Below, piece after piece: positions 43,834-53,394 of a DNA stretch of 64,000 nucleotides; positions within the stretch are counted from its first letter, which is position 1, and each line of letters begins with the position of its first letter. The stretch spans positions 1,364,001-1,428,000 of the forward strand of contig NZ_CP036259.1 of the NCBI RefSeq assembly GCF_007641255.1, read 5' to 3'. Both the position numbers and the translations under genes were made by a program. The stretch is from Sporomusa termitida. GTDB taxonomy: Bacteria > Bacillota > Negativicutes > Sporomusales > Sporomusaceae. The notes under the pieces are model-generated. The model did not search any database. It saw only the letters and a list, made by a program, of their open reading frames with translations, and was not told where the DNA came from.

Positions 43834-44257
43834 AGCAATACCTCAATTCTTAATTAATCGTATCGCAGGGAACTGGTTCGTCCCTTGGTTACTGACGAAA
43901 TTCCGCCTTACATCACTTACCTCCATACACAAAGTTTACCATTGACTTGTATAGGTGTCTACACTCGGCGGTGAAGTCTGAAATATTGTCCTAAGGAATT
44001 CAAGCAGGAAAATGCGCATAGCAATAAACCATCAGCAAGACGCCCGATGGTAAAAAATGTAATTGATAAATGGCCGTTAACAGCATGCGCTCAATGGCAA
44101 TGATGGCTCGCTTGTGGCCCCTTCTTTAATTGCAAATAGCGGTTCCCAGTTGAATGTTGCTATCCCTGTATTGTAAGCATACAAAAAAATCGCTCCAAGC
44201 TAAACGGATTTCATTCCGTTTTGTGCCTTGAGCGTAGCGAAAGGAATGGTTATAAGT
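43834..44257. other. intergenic region without a convincing gene
   Basis: No frame with a plausible start and Shine-Dalgarno site. The only structure is an imperfect hairpin at about 44190-44236 (CGCTC...AAACGGA-TTTCAT-TCCGTTT...GAGCG). It may be a decayed repeat. Confidence 0.4.
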
Positions 44258-44347
44258 ATGAAAACAAGTATTATTGTTTTCAGTATATTGCTGAGTTTTT
44301 GCTTTTCCAGCCTCTCATTGGCTGCAGGCAGCAGAGTTTGCACATAA
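44258..44347 (+). pseudogene. stub of a secreted protein (signal peptide only)
   Basis: MKTSIIVFSILLSFCFSSLS then LAAGS, RVCT and stop: a perfect signal peptide with almost no mature part. GAAAGGAATGG lies upstream. The next bases, ACCGTCTCCTGCGT (44347 onward), recur near 58440, suggesting a small insertion or deletion junction removed the rest. Confidence 0.4.
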
Positions 44348-44467
44348 CCGTCTCCTGCGTCATTGGTTGTTTTGGGAATATAAAATATAAAGGGATTAGA
44401 ATATTATTTGTAGAAAATTACGTTAAACAAACTTAAAAAGCAATTTAAGCAAAGGAGACATTTTACC

Positions 44468-45940
44468 ATGGAGGCGCGAGATCTGAGGCCAATCACTGAG
44501 GTCGCTTATCTAACAACTGAAAATGCCTGGCGCTACCGGTCAATATTGCGCTATTTTTATACCCAGCATGAAAAGCTGCGGCATTATCTCTATCCTGAGG
44601 AGCTTTACAGCCATCTAAAGCAAAATCCGTATTTTGACCAATATACTGTCGAACAGCTGCAATCAGACTTAAAACAACTTAGTGACTGGAAAAACATTAT
44701 TCCCCGCCAGGAAACAGGACGGGTAGCAACCATTGAGGATTTTAAAAAAAAGAAATTTCGTTATCAGTGTACTCCCTACACCGTAGAGATTGAACGGATG
44801 GTAGAGCGGTTAAGCGAATTGGGTCAGTCGTTTGGCGGTTCGCTTGAAGCCACGCTTTTTGACAGGCTGCTGGCTGCTCTCAGACAGTTTGTGGCAGCGG
44901 CCGACAGCCCGGACGGTGCCCAGCTCAACCAAGCTTGGGAGGATGTCTATAGTTATTTTCGCAAAATTGTCGAAAATGCCTCAGACTATATTGCCTACTT
45001 AAAAAGTGAAAAAGTGGAAGAACGTATGATGAGTGAGGCGTTTCTTGTCTATAAAGATGCGTTTGCCGACTATATTAAGCGGTTTATTCTGGGTTTGCAA
45101 AAAACCTCCTATAATATAGAAACGGTGTTAAAACAACTTAATGCTGAACAGTTCGTCCGGGCTGCCGGTCGAATTGCCGACTATCAGCTCAGTATTCCCC
45201 GGCTGGATGAACGGCTTGACCATACCGGACTGGTGGAAAAGTATCAGGAGCAATGGGCAAGCCTGGGGGAGTGGTTTTTTGGTTCGTTCGGGCGGGACAG
45301 CGAATTGGCGTCGTTGGAACGGGAAACAACCGAAACGATTCGCCGTATTACCCGGTTTGCCCAACGGGTGGGCGAAAAACATCAGGCGCTGCGCAGCCGG
45401 CACCGGGACTACCTGTTGCAGGCAAACTGGTTTGCCTGTATTGAAAATGTCACCGAAGCCCACGAAGTGGCGGCCATGTTATTCGGTACGTCCGGCGCCC
45501 GCCACATCTATGCCGAACCTGCGGCCAGTGATGATATGTACCGGGAGTTATGGGAAAGTCCGCCAACGGTAGTCACGGTAAAACCCAGCCTTGCCGGTTA
45601 CCGGGAGAAAACCAGACCGGGGGCTGTCCTCAATCACCTGGCCCAGCAACAGGCGGCTTTGGCGGAGTATCTCAGGGAGCGGGCGGCGGAGGAAGCCTTA
45701 TTAAACAGTCTGGTTGTAGACAAGCGAATTACCATTGACAGTCTTGCCTGTCAGTCTCCTTTTGTCCGTAAGACCTTGTTGAATTGGGTTGGCCGGTGTA
45801 TGGCCAATAAAGAGCGAATAACCAAGACTGAGACCGGGCGCAAGGTGCGGCTTATCACCTTAAGCAGCCGCCAAATTACCCTTGATAGTACGGATGGGCG
45901 GTTGACATTGCCCGATTTTGCTTTTGAGTTTTTAGCGTGA
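44468..45940 (+). CDS. jetA: Wadjet type II JetA (DUF2397/TIGR02677)
   Basis: 490 residues, first gene of a four-gene condensin-like anti-plasmid operon. The start LRPITEVAYLTTENAWRYRSILRYFY, the winged-helix-like next segment (LYPEELYSHLKQ), and the Glu/Arg-rich helices match DUF2397. JetA is the kleisin-type subunit that bridges the SMC-like motor heads. AAAGGAGA precedes ATG 44468. Four-gene order, overlaps and the three downstream families make the assignment secure as a system; residue-level function of JetA is inferred from the family. Confidence 0.9.
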   Translation: MEARDLRPITEVAYLTTENAWRYRSILRYFYTQHEKLRHYLYPEELYSHLKQNPYFDQYTVEQLQSDLKQLSDWKNIIPRQETGRVATIEDFKKKKFRYQCTPYTVEIERMVERLSELGQSFGGSLEATLFDRLLAALRQFVAAADSPDGAQLNQAWEDVYSYFRKIVENASDYIAYLKSEKVEERMMSEAFLVYKDAFADYIKRFILGLQKTSYNIETVLKQLNAEQFVRAAGRIADYQLSIPRLDERLDHTGLVEKYQEQWASLGEWFFGSFGRDSELASLERETTETIRRITRFAQRVGEKHQALRSRHRDYLLQANWFACIENVTEAHEVAAMLFGTSGARHIYAEPAASDDMYRELWESPPTVVTVKPSLAGYREKTRPGAVLNHLAQQQAALAEYLRERAAEEALLNSLVVDKRITIDSLACQSPFVRKTLLNWVGRCMANKERITKTETGRKVRLITLSSRQITLDSTDGRLTLPDFAFEFLA

Positions 45941-45963
45941 CAACAGGACCGGAGGGCTGAAAC

Positions 45964-47175
45964 ATGGCCAGTTTGATCGAAAAATTTGATGATGACGACC
46001 GCGAAGCGGCGTATTACCTGCTGGAAAACTTCTGGATACTGCGGGAGCGTCAGCCTGAAGTCTACCAGCTGATTAGAGAGCGGGAACATAAGCTGCGCAA
46101 CTATTTTTCGGATAAATGCGGCTTTCAGCTTATCCTGAACAGGCAGTTTGCTAAGCTGGAAAAGATCCCCGATAAACCGGAAAGCTGGATGGGGGTAACA
46201 AGCTTTCAGCACTGCCGGGACTATGCCCTGTTGTGCTGTCTCCTGGCTTTTTTAGAAGAAAAAAGTGTTGACGAACAGTTTTTGCTGAGCGAGCTGTGTG
46301 AGACACTGCTGTCTTTATACCCGGCAGAGGCCGACACCGGCGCGACTGTGATCAACTGGGAAAGCTATGAGTGCCGGAAATCATTAGTGCGGGTGTTGAC
46401 TATGGCGATTGACTACGGCATTGTCGTAAGCGTAGACGGCGACATTGCCGGCTTTACCAGCAGTGCCGACAGTGAGGCTTTGTTCGAGGTTCCGGTGATG
46501 GCGCGGTATTTCATCAGGTCAACCCCTAAAGACTTAGCTCAGTATAACAGTATAGATGCCCTCATCAGGGCCGGCAGCCAGGAGGAAGAGGAATTAACCG
46601 GCCGCAGCCGCAAGCAGCGGGTGTACAGACAGTTGTTTCTAACTCCGGGATTTGAACGGCATGAAGCCAAAGATGAGGATTTTCTCTATCTTCGCAATCT
46701 GCGCAACCGGCTGCGGGAAGATATTGAGGACCATACCTGGTTTCGCTTTGAATTATATAAAAATGCTGCCTTACTCACTGTTCCCGCCGATAAACGGTTT
46801 CAAATGACATCTTTCCCGGACCGGACCGGCATGAGCGGCGTTATGCTGCATTTTGCCGCCACTATCCGTGATTATGTACACGCGGCTGAGCAGCGGCGGG
46901 ACAGGGACTGTCTGACGCTGACACCAATAGAGTTCGACCGGATATTGGCTGCTTGCCGTCAGGCTACCGGTTCAGGCTGGACCAAGGAATACCGGGACAT
47001 GAGTCAGAGTAAGCTGGTCCAGGAACTGGTCAGATCTCTGTCGGACTGGAAGCTGGCCCGGCAGGACAGCGAGCTTAACCTGATTGTGATAAGTCCGCTT
47101 TTAGGCCGGACAATCGGGGCTTATCCTGCTGATTATCAGCAAACCAAGACGGAGGAGAATGCTATAGATGAGTGA
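45964..47175 (+). CDS. jetB: Wadjet type II JetB (DUF2398/TIGR02678)
   Basis: 403 residues of the DUF2398 family: REAAYYLLENFWILRERQPEVYQLI at the N-terminus, QFAKLEKIPDKPESWMG, and RSTPKDLAQYNSIDAL with RVYRQLFLTPG in the middle. It is the KITE-like accessory subunit of the JetABC complex. It starts 23 bases after jetA with GGAGG upstream of ATG and overlaps jetC by eight bases, so translation of the operon is coupled. Confidence 0.9.
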   Translation: MASLIEKFDDDDREAAYYLLENFWILRERQPEVYQLIREREHKLRNYFSDKCGFQLILNRQFAKLEKIPDKPESWMGVTSFQHCRDYALLCCLLAFLEEKSVDEQFLLSELCETLLSLYPAEADTGATVINWESYECRKSLVRVLTMAIDYGIVVSVDGDIAGFTSSADSEALFEVPVMARYFIRSTPKDLAQYNSIDALIRAGSQEEEELTGRSRKQRVYRQLFLTPGFERHEAKDEDFLYLRNLRNRLREDIEDHTWFRFELYKNAALLTVPADKRFQMTSFPDRTGMSGVMLHFAATIRDYVHAAEQRRDRDCLTLTPIEFDRILAACRQATGSGWTKEYRDMSQSKLVQELVRSLSDWKLARQDSELNLIVISPLLGRTIGAYPADYQQTKTEENAIDE

Positions 47176-50100
47176 AAACAAGTGGGTTATGCACCGGGCC
47201 GGTCTGATTAATTTTTGGTATTACAGTGATGAAGAATATCATTTTGCCAATGGCAAGCTGCTTTTAAGAGGTCTCAACGGTTCCGGCAAGTCAGTCACTA
47301 TGCAGAGCCTGATTACGGTACTGCTGGATGGTAAGATTACCGCCAACCGGCTTGATCCTTTTGGCTCGAAGGACAGACGGATGGAGGACTACCTGCTTGG
47401 TGAAAAGGATATTATCGACCGGGATGAGCGGACCGGTTATCTCTATCTGGAATATAAACGGGAAAATAGCGACCAATATCTTACGACCGGTGTTGGTTTA
47501 AAGGCGCGGCGTGGCGGCAGTCTGGATTTCTGGGGGTTTGTTGTCACTGATAACCGGCGGATTAAGCAGGAGCTGCAGTTGTTAAAAACCGAGTTTAGTG
47601 CTGTAGACGGTCAGGAAGAGCGAATTCCGCTGACCCGCCCTGAGCTTGAGCGCCTTATCGGCCCGCAGGGCGGTTTTGTCGTACGCAGCCAGGGGGAATA
47701 TGCCGCCCTTGTGAATAAATATGTATTTGGCTTTGCCACAGTGGACGCCTACAAGGATTTAATGGAGCTGCTAATTCAGTTAAGAAGCCCCAAATTGTCC
47801 AAGGATTTTAAGCCCAGTGTCATTCATGAAATACTTACCAATTCCCTGCCGTCCCTGTCTGATGAAGAATTGCGGCCCCTGGCGGATACTATTGAGAATA
47901 TGGAGCAAACGAAACAGCAGATTGCAGAGCTGCTACGCGATCAGGCCGCATTGGCGAGGCTTAGCCGCCAGTATCGTGAATATAATGCAGCCGTATTGGC
48001 GGAAAAAGCACGGGAAGTGGTCCAGTCCGGAAAAAGCAGGCACAAAGTCGAGCAGGCCTATCTGGAAAAGTCCAAAGAGCGGCAAATCAAAACCCAGGAG
48101 CTGATACAGCAGCAGGAACAGCGGCTGGTTTATGAACGGGAGACCGAGGTTCTGACAAGACAAAAAGAAGAACTGGACAGCCATGATGTATTTAAGGCTG
48201 AAGTCAGGAAACAGAATGTAGAAGAAACCATCAGGGTTATCCAACAAAAGCAACAGGATAAGGCCGCTGCTCTGGCCGGCAAGCAACAGATTGAAATTCG
48301 GGAAAAGTCTTTGCTTACCCGGGAAGAGGAGCAGCTGGACCAGGCCGAGACGCAAATGCTGGAAGTGCTGGATGAATTGAGTGCCCTTGCTGCCGAAAAC
48401 TGTTTTACCGAGCATGATGCTTTGGCCGGCAGCTTTGAAAAAAACTACGCCGGCGATTATAGCTTCAGGCAGTGGAAACAGGAACAGAGCACTCACCAGC
48501 GGCGGCTGGAGGATATCCTGGCTAAAATCCGCAGTCATATTGCCGCCAAACGGGAGCAGCATGAAGCAGCGGTGAGTGCTGAAGCGGCGCAGCTGGCGTT
48601 TGACAGTGTGCGGGAGGCGGCAAGAAAGGCTGAGCAGGAGTTCTTTGATAACCGGCAGGAAATACTCGCTGCCCTTTATCAATGGATAACAGCCTGCCGG
48701 GAGGTCTTGCCGCTGGAAGCGGGAACGATCAGCCGTGTGGCCGGTGCTGTTCAGCAGTTATATGAAGGCGCTGACTGGCGCAGTGTGAAGGAACCGGTAG
48801 AGCAGGCGTATAAACAGCAGGAGGATTGCTGGCGCCGGCAAGCGCTTGAACTGGCTGTACAGGAGCAGCAAAAACAAGCGGAACGCCAAATACTGACAAC
48901 TGAACTTGCCGGGTGGAAGACCAAAAAAGAACCGGAGCCGCCGCGGCATCCTGAACTGGTGGCAACCCGTAACAGGCTTGTTGAGGCAGGGATTCCCTTC
49001 GCACCATTTTATGCGGCAGTGGAGTTCAGGGCTGGTGTTCCGGCTGGCGAGCGGGAGCGAATTGAGGCAGTTTTGGGTGAAATAGGACTACTGGATGCTC
49101 TGATCGTGCCGCGTGAAAGTCTAAAAAAACTGCCTGACGGGATGATTGACAGAGTAATATATCCGGAGCCTGCTATTTTGAGCGCCACGTTAGCCGATTA
49201 TCTGGAGCCAACGCCACCGGCAACCGGAACAGTCCGGGCAAGTGACATTGATGAGGTACTGCGCAGCATTATTGTCAATGAAGTTGAACCGGCCGGATTA
49301 ACAGCAGCAGGTGCGATAACCCCTGTGGTATCTGTTCAATGTGGAACCTACCGGAGCGGCATTGTGGCCGGCCGTGCCCCGACGCAGGCTACTGCCCTGT
49401 ATATCGGACAGGAAGCGCGGCGGCGGCATCGCGAGCAGGAAATGGTTAAACTGGAGGCCGCTATTGCCGCCATTGATGATGTCCTGAGAGGTCTGGCGGC
49501 AGAACAAACTGCTGTTAGGGAAGAGATAATTGCACTGGCAGCGGTATTGGACCTTTTTCCTCAGGCGCAGCCGGTGGAAGCCGCCTACAATCGCTGGCAG
49601 GACAAGCTGCGGGAGTCCAGGGTGGAAGAGGAAAATGCAAGACGTAAAAATGTTTTACTGCGGGAGATTATGAATAAAGTTCAGGTAATTATGAACCAGC
49701 TGCGGCAGGTGTCTGCAGGACTACAACTGCCACTCGGCGAGGAAGCTTATGTTGCTGCCTGCCGGCAGGCAGCGGCATACCGGGAGGAACTCTATAAGCT
49801 TGAGCTTGCCAGGCAGACCTATCTGCATAGTTTGAAAAATACCGAGCAAACAAAACTCCGGCTGGTGGAAGCGATGGATGATGTCAATGCGCTCAAAGGG
49901 GAATGCCTGGTATTGGCCGGTGAGTTAGCCAAATATGAGCTGGAGTACCAGCACCTGCTGGCCCTGCTGGTCGAAATGGGAGCCGCTGATATCCGCCGCC
50001 GGAGCGGGGAGATTATCAGGCGTCTGGCAGAACTTCCCAGTCAAATGGAAAATACGATTGAAGCGATGGCCCAATGTAAAGCAGCTCTTAGCGAACTTGA

Positions 50101-51346
50101 CCGGCAACTGGCCGGCCTGGAGGAAGAACGAATCTTCAGTCAGCAAATCCATGACTGCTGGCGTGAGATTTATGCCGGAGAAGCCGCCCTTAGGCTGACT
50201 GACGAACAGCGCGATGGCGAAGGGGAGCTGCCTGAACCGCTGGCAGTAATCAGCCGGTATGACCCTGCCAGTCTGGCTGACTTAGACCGGCCTAAGCTGG
50301 CTGAACGTCTCAATGAAAGCTATTACCGCGAACAGGCCGTACTGGTAGAATACCGGCTGGAGCTTAATGATCTGTTTACCGAGGAGGTAGCGGTTCCGGA
50401 ACTGCCACCTGCCGGGGATAACGAAAGCTATCAGCGACGGGTCAGTCTCTTAAAACAGGTGGCCCGCCGTAAACAGGTGACGCTGGAGTATGATGGCCGG
50501 CGCGTGAGTCCGCCGGCGGCGCTGGCCCTGATTGAACAACATATTGCCGAGCAGCAGGCCGTGCTCTCGGAGCAAGACCGGGAACTCTACGAAGAGGTTA
50601 TCATGAACAGCATCGGGCGGCTTATTAGTCGGCGCATTAACAGTGCGGAAAAATGGGTGGCCCAGATGAATGACCTTATGGAAAGTTTGGATACCTCAAG
50701 CGGACTGGCTTTTTCCCTGCAGTGGAAGCCGCATACGGCAGATCATGACGACCAGCTTGATACCCAGGAGCTTGTCAGCCTGCTCCGGGCCGATCACCGC
50801 TTATTGAAAGAGGAGGATATTAAACGCGTTGTCCGGCATTTCCAATCCCGTATTGAGCAGGCTAAAGCGCAGGCTGCCGCCAGGACGGCCTCCTTTCAGC
50901 AGGTTGTGAAGGAAATGCTGGATTTTAGGCAGTGGTTTGCTTTTACCCTTTATTACCGCCGGGAAGGACTGCCCAAGAAAGAGCTCACCAACAACGTCTT
51001 TGGCAAATTCAGCGGCGGGGAAAAGGCGATGGCGATGTATACACCCTTGTTTTCGGCTGCCTATTCACGCTACCGCGAAGCCAAGCCGGATGCGCCGCAT
51101 GTAATCTCACTGGACGAGGCATTTGCCGGAGTGGACGAGAATAATATCAGAGAAATGTTTGATTTGGTTGAAAAAATGGGTTTTAACTATATTATAAATT
51201 CCCAAGCCCTATGGGGCGATTACGATACTGTTCAGCAGCTGTCAATCTGTGAACTGGTCAGGCCCAAGAACGCTCCTTTTGTTACCGTCGTAAGGTATTT
51301 GTGGGATGGCAATTGCCGTCGCCTGCTCTATAATGAGGTGAGTTGA
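47168..51346 (+). CDS. jetC: Wadjet type II JetC, SMC-like ATPase (TIGR02680)
   Basis: 1392 residues, the motor of the Jet complex. Walker A is GLNGSGKS at 35-42. Very long charged coiled coils occupy most of 240-1250 with a central hinge-like segment. The signature SGGEK lies at about 1281-1285 (FGKFSGGEKAMAMY), and Walker B is HVISLDEAFAGVDE at about 1308-1322. In this family the ATPase extrudes DNA loops and detects small circular DNA, and JetD then cuts it. Length matches type II JetC. It starts inside the jetB end, and its stop overlaps jetD. Confidence 0.93.
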   Translation: MSENKWVMHRAGLINFWYYSDEEYHFANGKLLLRGLNGSGKSVTMQSLITVLLDGKITANRLDPFGSKDRRMEDYLLGEKDIIDRDERTGYLYLEYKRENSDQYLTTGVGLKARRGGSLDFWGFVVTDNRRIKQELQLLKTEFSAVDGQEERIPLTRPELERLIGPQGGFVVRSQGEYAALVNKYVFGFATVDAYKDLMELLIQLRSPKLSKDFKPSVIHEILTNSLPSLSDEELRPLADTIENMEQTKQQIAELLRDQAALARLSRQYREYNAAVLAEKAREVVQSGKSRHKVEQAYLEKSKERQIKTQELIQQQEQRLVYERETEVLTRQKEELDSHDVFKAEVRKQNVEETIRVIQQKQQDKAAALAGKQQIEIREKSLLTREEEQLDQAETQMLEVLDELSALAAENCFTEHDALAGSFEKNYAGDYSFRQWKQEQSTHQRRLEDILAKIRSHIAAKREQHEAAVSAEAAQLAFDSVREAARKAEQEFFDNRQEILAALYQWITACREVLPLEAGTISRVAGAVQQLYEGADWRSVKEPVEQAYKQQEDCWRRQALELAVQEQQKQAERQILTTELAGWKTKKEPEPPRHPELVATRNRLVEAGIPFAPFYAAVEFRAGVPAGERERIEAVLGEIGLLDALIVPRESLKKLPDGMIDRVIYPEPAILSATLADYLEPTPPATGTVRASDIDEVLRSIIVNEVEPAGLTAAGAITPVVSVQCGTYRSGIVAGRAPTQATALYIGQEARRRHREQEMVKLEAAIAAIDDVLRGLAAEQTAVREEIIALAAVLDLFPQAQPVEAAYNRWQDKLRESRVEEENARRKNVLLREIMNKVQVIMNQLRQVSAGLQLPLGEEAYVAACRQAAAYREELYKLELARQTYLHSLKNTEQTKLRLVEAMDDVNALKGECLVLAGELAKYELEYQHLLALLVEMGAADIRRRSGEIIRRLAELPSQMENTIEAMAQCKAALSELDRQLAGLEEERIFSQQIHDCWREIYAGEAALRLTDEQRDGEGELPEPLAVISRYDPASLADLDRPKLAERLNESYYREQAVLVEYRLELNDLFTEEVAVPELPPAGDNESYQRRVSLLKQVARRKQVTLEYDGRRVSPPAALALIEQHIAEQQAVLSEQDRELYEEVIMNSIGRLISRRINSAEKWVAQMNDLMESLDTSSGLAFSLQWKPHTADHDDQLDTQELVSLLRADHRLLKEEDIKRVVRHFQSRIEQAKAQAAARTASFQQVVKEMLDFRQWFAFTLYYRREGLPKKELTNNVFGKFSGGEKAMAMYTPLFSAAYSRYREAKPDAPHVISLDEAFAGVDENNIREMFDLVEKMGFNYIINSQALWGDYDTVQQLSICELVRPKNAPFVTVVRYLWDGNCRRLLYNEVS

Positions 51347-52728
51347 TGGATACTGAAGCAAGGGAAAAGGCTGCCCAGGCGGCCGCTTTTTTCCGCAGTC
51401 AGCCAGGGTTTACCCGCTTTTTTGAGTTGCTTGGCCAGAAGTACCGGCGTCTGGGAAGATCGGGCGGCAGCATCAGGCTGCTGAAGCTTACTGCTGAGGA
51501 ACGGCAGGCACTATCTGCTTTTTTTCGCATCAATTTTGAGGGTAAAGATTCGATCCGGATATCGTTTTCACAGTTTGCGGCCGGCTTGGGACAGACCTGC
51601 TTCTTTGACATTGATGTTATTGCGTTGCTTCAGGCTTATCACGGTGGTCAGTTGCTAACAAATCATGAACAGCTGGCGGCAGCAGAGACCGCCAGACAGC
51701 AGTTTTTTACTGAACTACGGGCAGCCAGCCGGGAATCGCTTAGTTTACTATGGCTGTCCGGGGTCGAAGCCAAATTGCCAGGCACCAGGCGGGCCCAGGC
51801 TGTGTACGAACAAGGCCGGCCGGAAAATATCGCCGTCTTCAAGGTAGTACTGTCAGCGCTGGACAGTCTGCCGGCAGACTACCTGCGGTTACCCTTATTT
51901 GCCCAGCAGATCGCAGGTCAGCCACACGCTCTTGATAACAATACCGGGGCGGGGCGACTATTTTTAGAAGCACTGCGAGTCATTAAGCAGGAACAGGGAG
52001 AGGCCACTGAAGGCGAAACCCAGGCAGGGCTTACAGCGGTGGAGCAGGAAGCAGAATTGCTATACAGTGTTAAACTGCTCAGGGATGATTTGCTTAATTT
52101 CGTAACCTGTGCCGGACTTGTGGCTTACGATAACCAAACCGGCGGCTGGCGGCCTGTTGCTTATTGGCAGCAGGCTTGGGAGACCGGGGCGGTTCTTAAT
52201 GTACCTTTAAGGGAAACTGTAAAATATTCCGCGCTAGTCCCGGCTCAGCGTAGCGATACGGCTGAACAAACAGCGAAAAGGGTGTTTATAGTCGAAAACT
52301 CCGGTGTATTTTCGGCCATTGTGGATAAAGCCGCCGGGCAGGGATACCCCCTGCCGCCGCTTGTTTGTCTGCACGGTCAGTTTAAACTGGCATCATGGGC
52401 CGCCCTGGACCTGCTGGCGGCTGGTGGCTGTACTCTATATTACTCAGGGGATTTTGATCCTGAAGGGCTGCTCATGGCTGAGCGTCTCGTAAAGCGTTAT
52501 CCTGAGGCCCAGCTTTGGCACTATAGTGTTGATGAGTACAATACCAGCCTTCTGCGCAACAATACCGGCTATGGAGATGAAGCAATTAGTAACAGTCGCC
52601 TTAAGCAACTGGATGGTTTGACTATACCCCAGCTTCGTGCTATTGCCGGCCGCCTGCGGGAAACAAAACGTGCCAGCTATCAGGAATCTTTTATCGAACG
52701 GCTCGCAGAAAACTGTATTTTGGGCTAG
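51346..52728 (+). CDS. jetD: Wadjet type II JetD, Toprim nuclease subunit (DUF2399/TIGR02679)
   Basis: 460 residues. The N-terminal DUF3323-like part ends near 200. The C-terminal DUF2399 Toprim-like fold has VFIVENSGVF (acidic first motif, about residue 315) and LYYSGDFDPEGLLMAERL (DxD about 370), the metal-binding residues used for DNA cleavage in JetD. ATG 51346 overlaps the jetC stop by one base. The preceding TTG in the same frame would add one residue. No terminator directly after; the next 140 bases hold an ACTAGTGCCTTGACC repeat end. Confidence 0.92.
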   Translation: MDTEAREKAAQAAAFFRSQPGFTRFFELLGQKYRRLGRSGGSIRLLKLTAEERQALSAFFRINFEGKDSIRISFSQFAAGLGQTCFFDIDVIALLQAYHGGQLLTNHEQLAAAETARQQFFTELRAASRESLSLLWLSGVEAKLPGTRRAQAVYEQGRPENIAVFKVVLSALDSLPADYLRLPLFAQQIAGQPHALDNNTGAGRLFLEALRVIKQEQGEATEGETQAGLTAVEQEAELLYSVKLLRDDLLNFVTCAGLVAYDNQTGGWRPVAYWQQAWETGAVLNVPLRETVKYSALVPAQRSDTAEQTAKRVFIVENSGVFSAIVDKAAGQGYPLPPLVCLHGQFKLASWAALDLLAAGGCTLYYSGDFDPEGLLMAERLVKRYPEAQLWHYSVDEYNTSLLRNNTGYGDEAISNSRLKQLDGLTIPQLRAIAGRLRETKRASYQESFIERLAENCILG

Positions 52729-52864
52729 TCACTAGTGCCTTGACCACATTATCTTTTACCGTACTAGCCTCATTGCTGAGTAACTAAGGGGGGACTGCTG
52801 ATTTTTATTTGCAAGTAGGTATAGCGAATTCCTATAGCCCACATTTGGGCCAATGTAATAAAAA

Positions 52865-52972
52865 TGACTCAAGAGAACCGTCCGAAAGCACTGAAAAAGT
52901 CAATAAATAAAACAAGTACCCCTTTCATTATGGTAAAATATAACTGTAGATATTTGGCGTAATAAATGAACA
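52865..52972 (+). repeat. solo IS1182-type end carrying transposase promoter region
   Basis: GACTCAAGAGAACCGTCCG then AAAGCACTGAAAAAGTCAATAAA matches the inverted right end of the IS at 36209-37905. The similarity continues through CCCCT-TTATGGTAAAATATAAC-GTAGATATTTG-CGTAAT, that is, into the IS sequence just before the transposase start. Everything else of the element is absent. The retained part includes the likely transposase -10 region and points at the small gene starting at 53013. Confidence 0.75.
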
Positions 52973-53012
52973 AACCTGCGGCCGAAGGAATTTTTAATAA
53001 AGGAGACAAAAA

Positions 53013-53189
53013 ATGGGTAAAGTTGCAAAATGTATGAAATGCGGAAAAGTATTTGATACCGAGGGAACGGTATTGAGACCAATAGGTGACGGTGGATATC
53101 TAGAATGTTGTCCTACATGCGGTAGTACTAATGTTTATTATACGGATTACTTCCCCAGTGAAGAGGAGAACTCATGGCGAGGTTTTTGA
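53013..53189 (+). CDS. 58-residue zinc-ribbon protein
   Basis: Short protein MGKVAKCMKCGKVFDTEGTV...ECCPTCGSTN..., with two CxxC pairs (C-M-K-C-G and C-P-T-C-G) typical of a rubredoxin/zinc-ribbon knuckle pair. AAAGGAGAC lies eight bases before ATG, and a terminator follows at 53280. It lies just past jetD and next to the solo IS end. It may be a transcription-type or regulatory ribbon; function unknown. Compare the broken ribbon gene beside the first IS copy (36079-36208). Confidence 0.75.
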   Translation: MGKVAKCMKCGKVFDTEGTVLRPIGDGGYLECCPTCGSTNVYYTDYFPSEEENSWRGF

Positions 53190-53279
53190 GCAGGAAATAA
53201 AAATGTTTATTATTTAAGGATTTGACAGCCGATTTAGCTAACTGTCTGCCGGATCTGGTGGGCGGCTGTTGTTGCCTGG

Positions 53280-53306
53280 GCCCCGGACTTTGGTTTGGGG
53301 CTTTTT
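53280..53306 (+). terminator. intrinsic terminator
   Basis: GCCCC pairs with GGGGC around GGACTTTGGTTT, then TTTTT. Confidence 0.65.
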
Positions 53307-53394
53307 ATTTTGCAATAATTAAACATTATTTGTAAAAAAATGAAACATAATTGTAATATTTAGATGGTAAAATTCTCAAAAAGGAGGCTATAAC

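Noticed and set aside
44221-44436. 71-codon frame before jetA
   Set aside because: Overlaps the signal-peptide stub in a different frame and lacks a Shine-Dalgarno site; composition is not protein-like.
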